NCBI GenBank assembly: GCA_900768505.1
Contig: CAAGED010000020.1
Span: 1 to 64,000 of the forward strand
Source: Lentisphaeria bacterium
GTDB taxonomy: Bacteria > Verrucomicrobiota > Lentisphaeria > Victivallales > Victivallaceae
Direction of reading: 5' to 3'
Length of the DNA stretch: 64,000 bases
In this document: one piece after another, positions 63,739 through 64,000 of the stretch
Layout of the letters: each line of letters starts with the position of its first letter
Numbering within the stretch: the stretch's first letter is position 1
The notes under the pieces: model-generated
Told to the model about the DNA's origin: nothing
The model's input: the letters and a program-made list of their open reading frames with translations, nothing else
Database searches by the model: none
Program-made: the position numbers and the translations under genes

Positions 63739-63901
63739 ATTATGTTTCCCCTATACTTCCATTTTTTTTGCTAAAAATACTTCAGCATATTCTCGACACC
63801 CTCTTTATTAAACTAACCTGAAATTATAAAAAAACAAGTCCATTTGCCTACTTTGTCGCTAAATTTTACCCAAAATAATGTTTTGGAAAATCATTTTTAT
63901 T

Positions 63902-64000
63902 TCATTCAAGTCTCAAATTTCCATCAAAGCAATCTTGAATGCGGTCAGGCAACCCCGAATGGCGCACCACACAATGTTCCAACGCCTGCTCTACCAGCGA
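63902..64000 (-). CDS. Truncated 3' end of a gene running off the right edge
   Basis: An open minus-strand frame enters at the window edge and ends with TGA at 63904-63902, giving 32 residues that include SLVEQALEHCVVRHSGLPDR and an acidic, aromatic end. Its base composition is coding-like and unlike the spacer next to it. No family is recognised from so short a piece. Confidence 0.5.
   Translation of the reverse strand, partial: SLVEQALEHCVVRHSGLPDRIQDCFDGNLRLE

Noticed and set aside
1..64000. CRISPR arrays, rRNA genes, prophage or complete insertion sequences
   Set aside because: I saw no regularly spaced repeats, rRNA sequence, integrase or transposase anywhere in the window.

Overview
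The window comes from a Gram-negative-type bacterium. It encodes outer-membrane lipoproteins, an MlaA-like protein and many signal peptides. Genes have a GC content near 50 percent and sit between very AT-rich spacers. The mix of Gfo/Idh/MocA oxidoreductases, a DUF4091/GH123-like glycosidase, TPR plus carbohydrate-binding proteins, DUF6785/OPT-like transporters and sigma-54 machinery is typical of the PVC superphylum. Lentisphaerota (Victivallis-like) is the best guess. This is an inference from family content, not from a marker gene.

Left block (459-14001, all minus strand). A tRNA-Arg(TCT) lies downstream of a tight eight-gene operon. In order of transcription it encodes a DUF6785/OPT-like membrane protein, an FtsX/MacB-type permease, an ABC ATPase, a 1633-residue permease with a degenerate M28-peptidase-like ectodomain, a second OPT-like membrane protein, a second ABC ATPase, an unrecognised 316-residue protein and a PqqD/RRE-like protein. 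Overlapping starts and stops suggest that these form one functional unit. It is the best candidate here for an undescribed system.

14.2-27.5 kb (minus). Mannonate dehydratase, a small coiled-coil secreted protein, NAD-dependent DNA ligase, an oxidoreductase, an unknown protein, a nitroreductase, a lipoprotein fusing MlaA to an alpha/beta hydrolase, the GTPase Der with a long basic tail, and an NtrC/NtrB-type sigma-54 two-component pair.

27.7-43.2 kb (mixed strands). A Gfo/Idh/MocA oxidoreductase; an adenosylhomocysteinase-like gene paired with an MTA/SAH deaminase; an HD-domain protein; an EamA transporter; a GxDLY/SGNH esterase; a PHP tyrosine phosphatase; two paralogous lipoproteins; a divergent YeiH/LysR pair; a polysaccharide deacetylase; an FAD oxidoreductase; an IclR-family pseudogene with three in-frame stop codons; a sirtuin; a thioredoxin-fold lipoprotein; and an ArsR regulator.

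43.3-64 kb (mostly minus). A TPR plus CBM9-like protein, a GH123-like protein and their likely GntR/LacI-hybrid regulator are followed by a large BvgS/EvgS-like hybrid kinase broken into three reading frames. Next come a ferritin-like protein, a small membrane protein, a WYL regulator and an unknown membrane protein. An approximately 850-bp gene-free stretch then carries two related sigma-54 promoter-terminator cassettes on the plus strand, which look like paralogous small RNAs. The window ends with a radical SAM protein, cyclophilin PpiB, an ABC-F protein, a third lipoprotein paralogue and the 3' end of a truncated gene.
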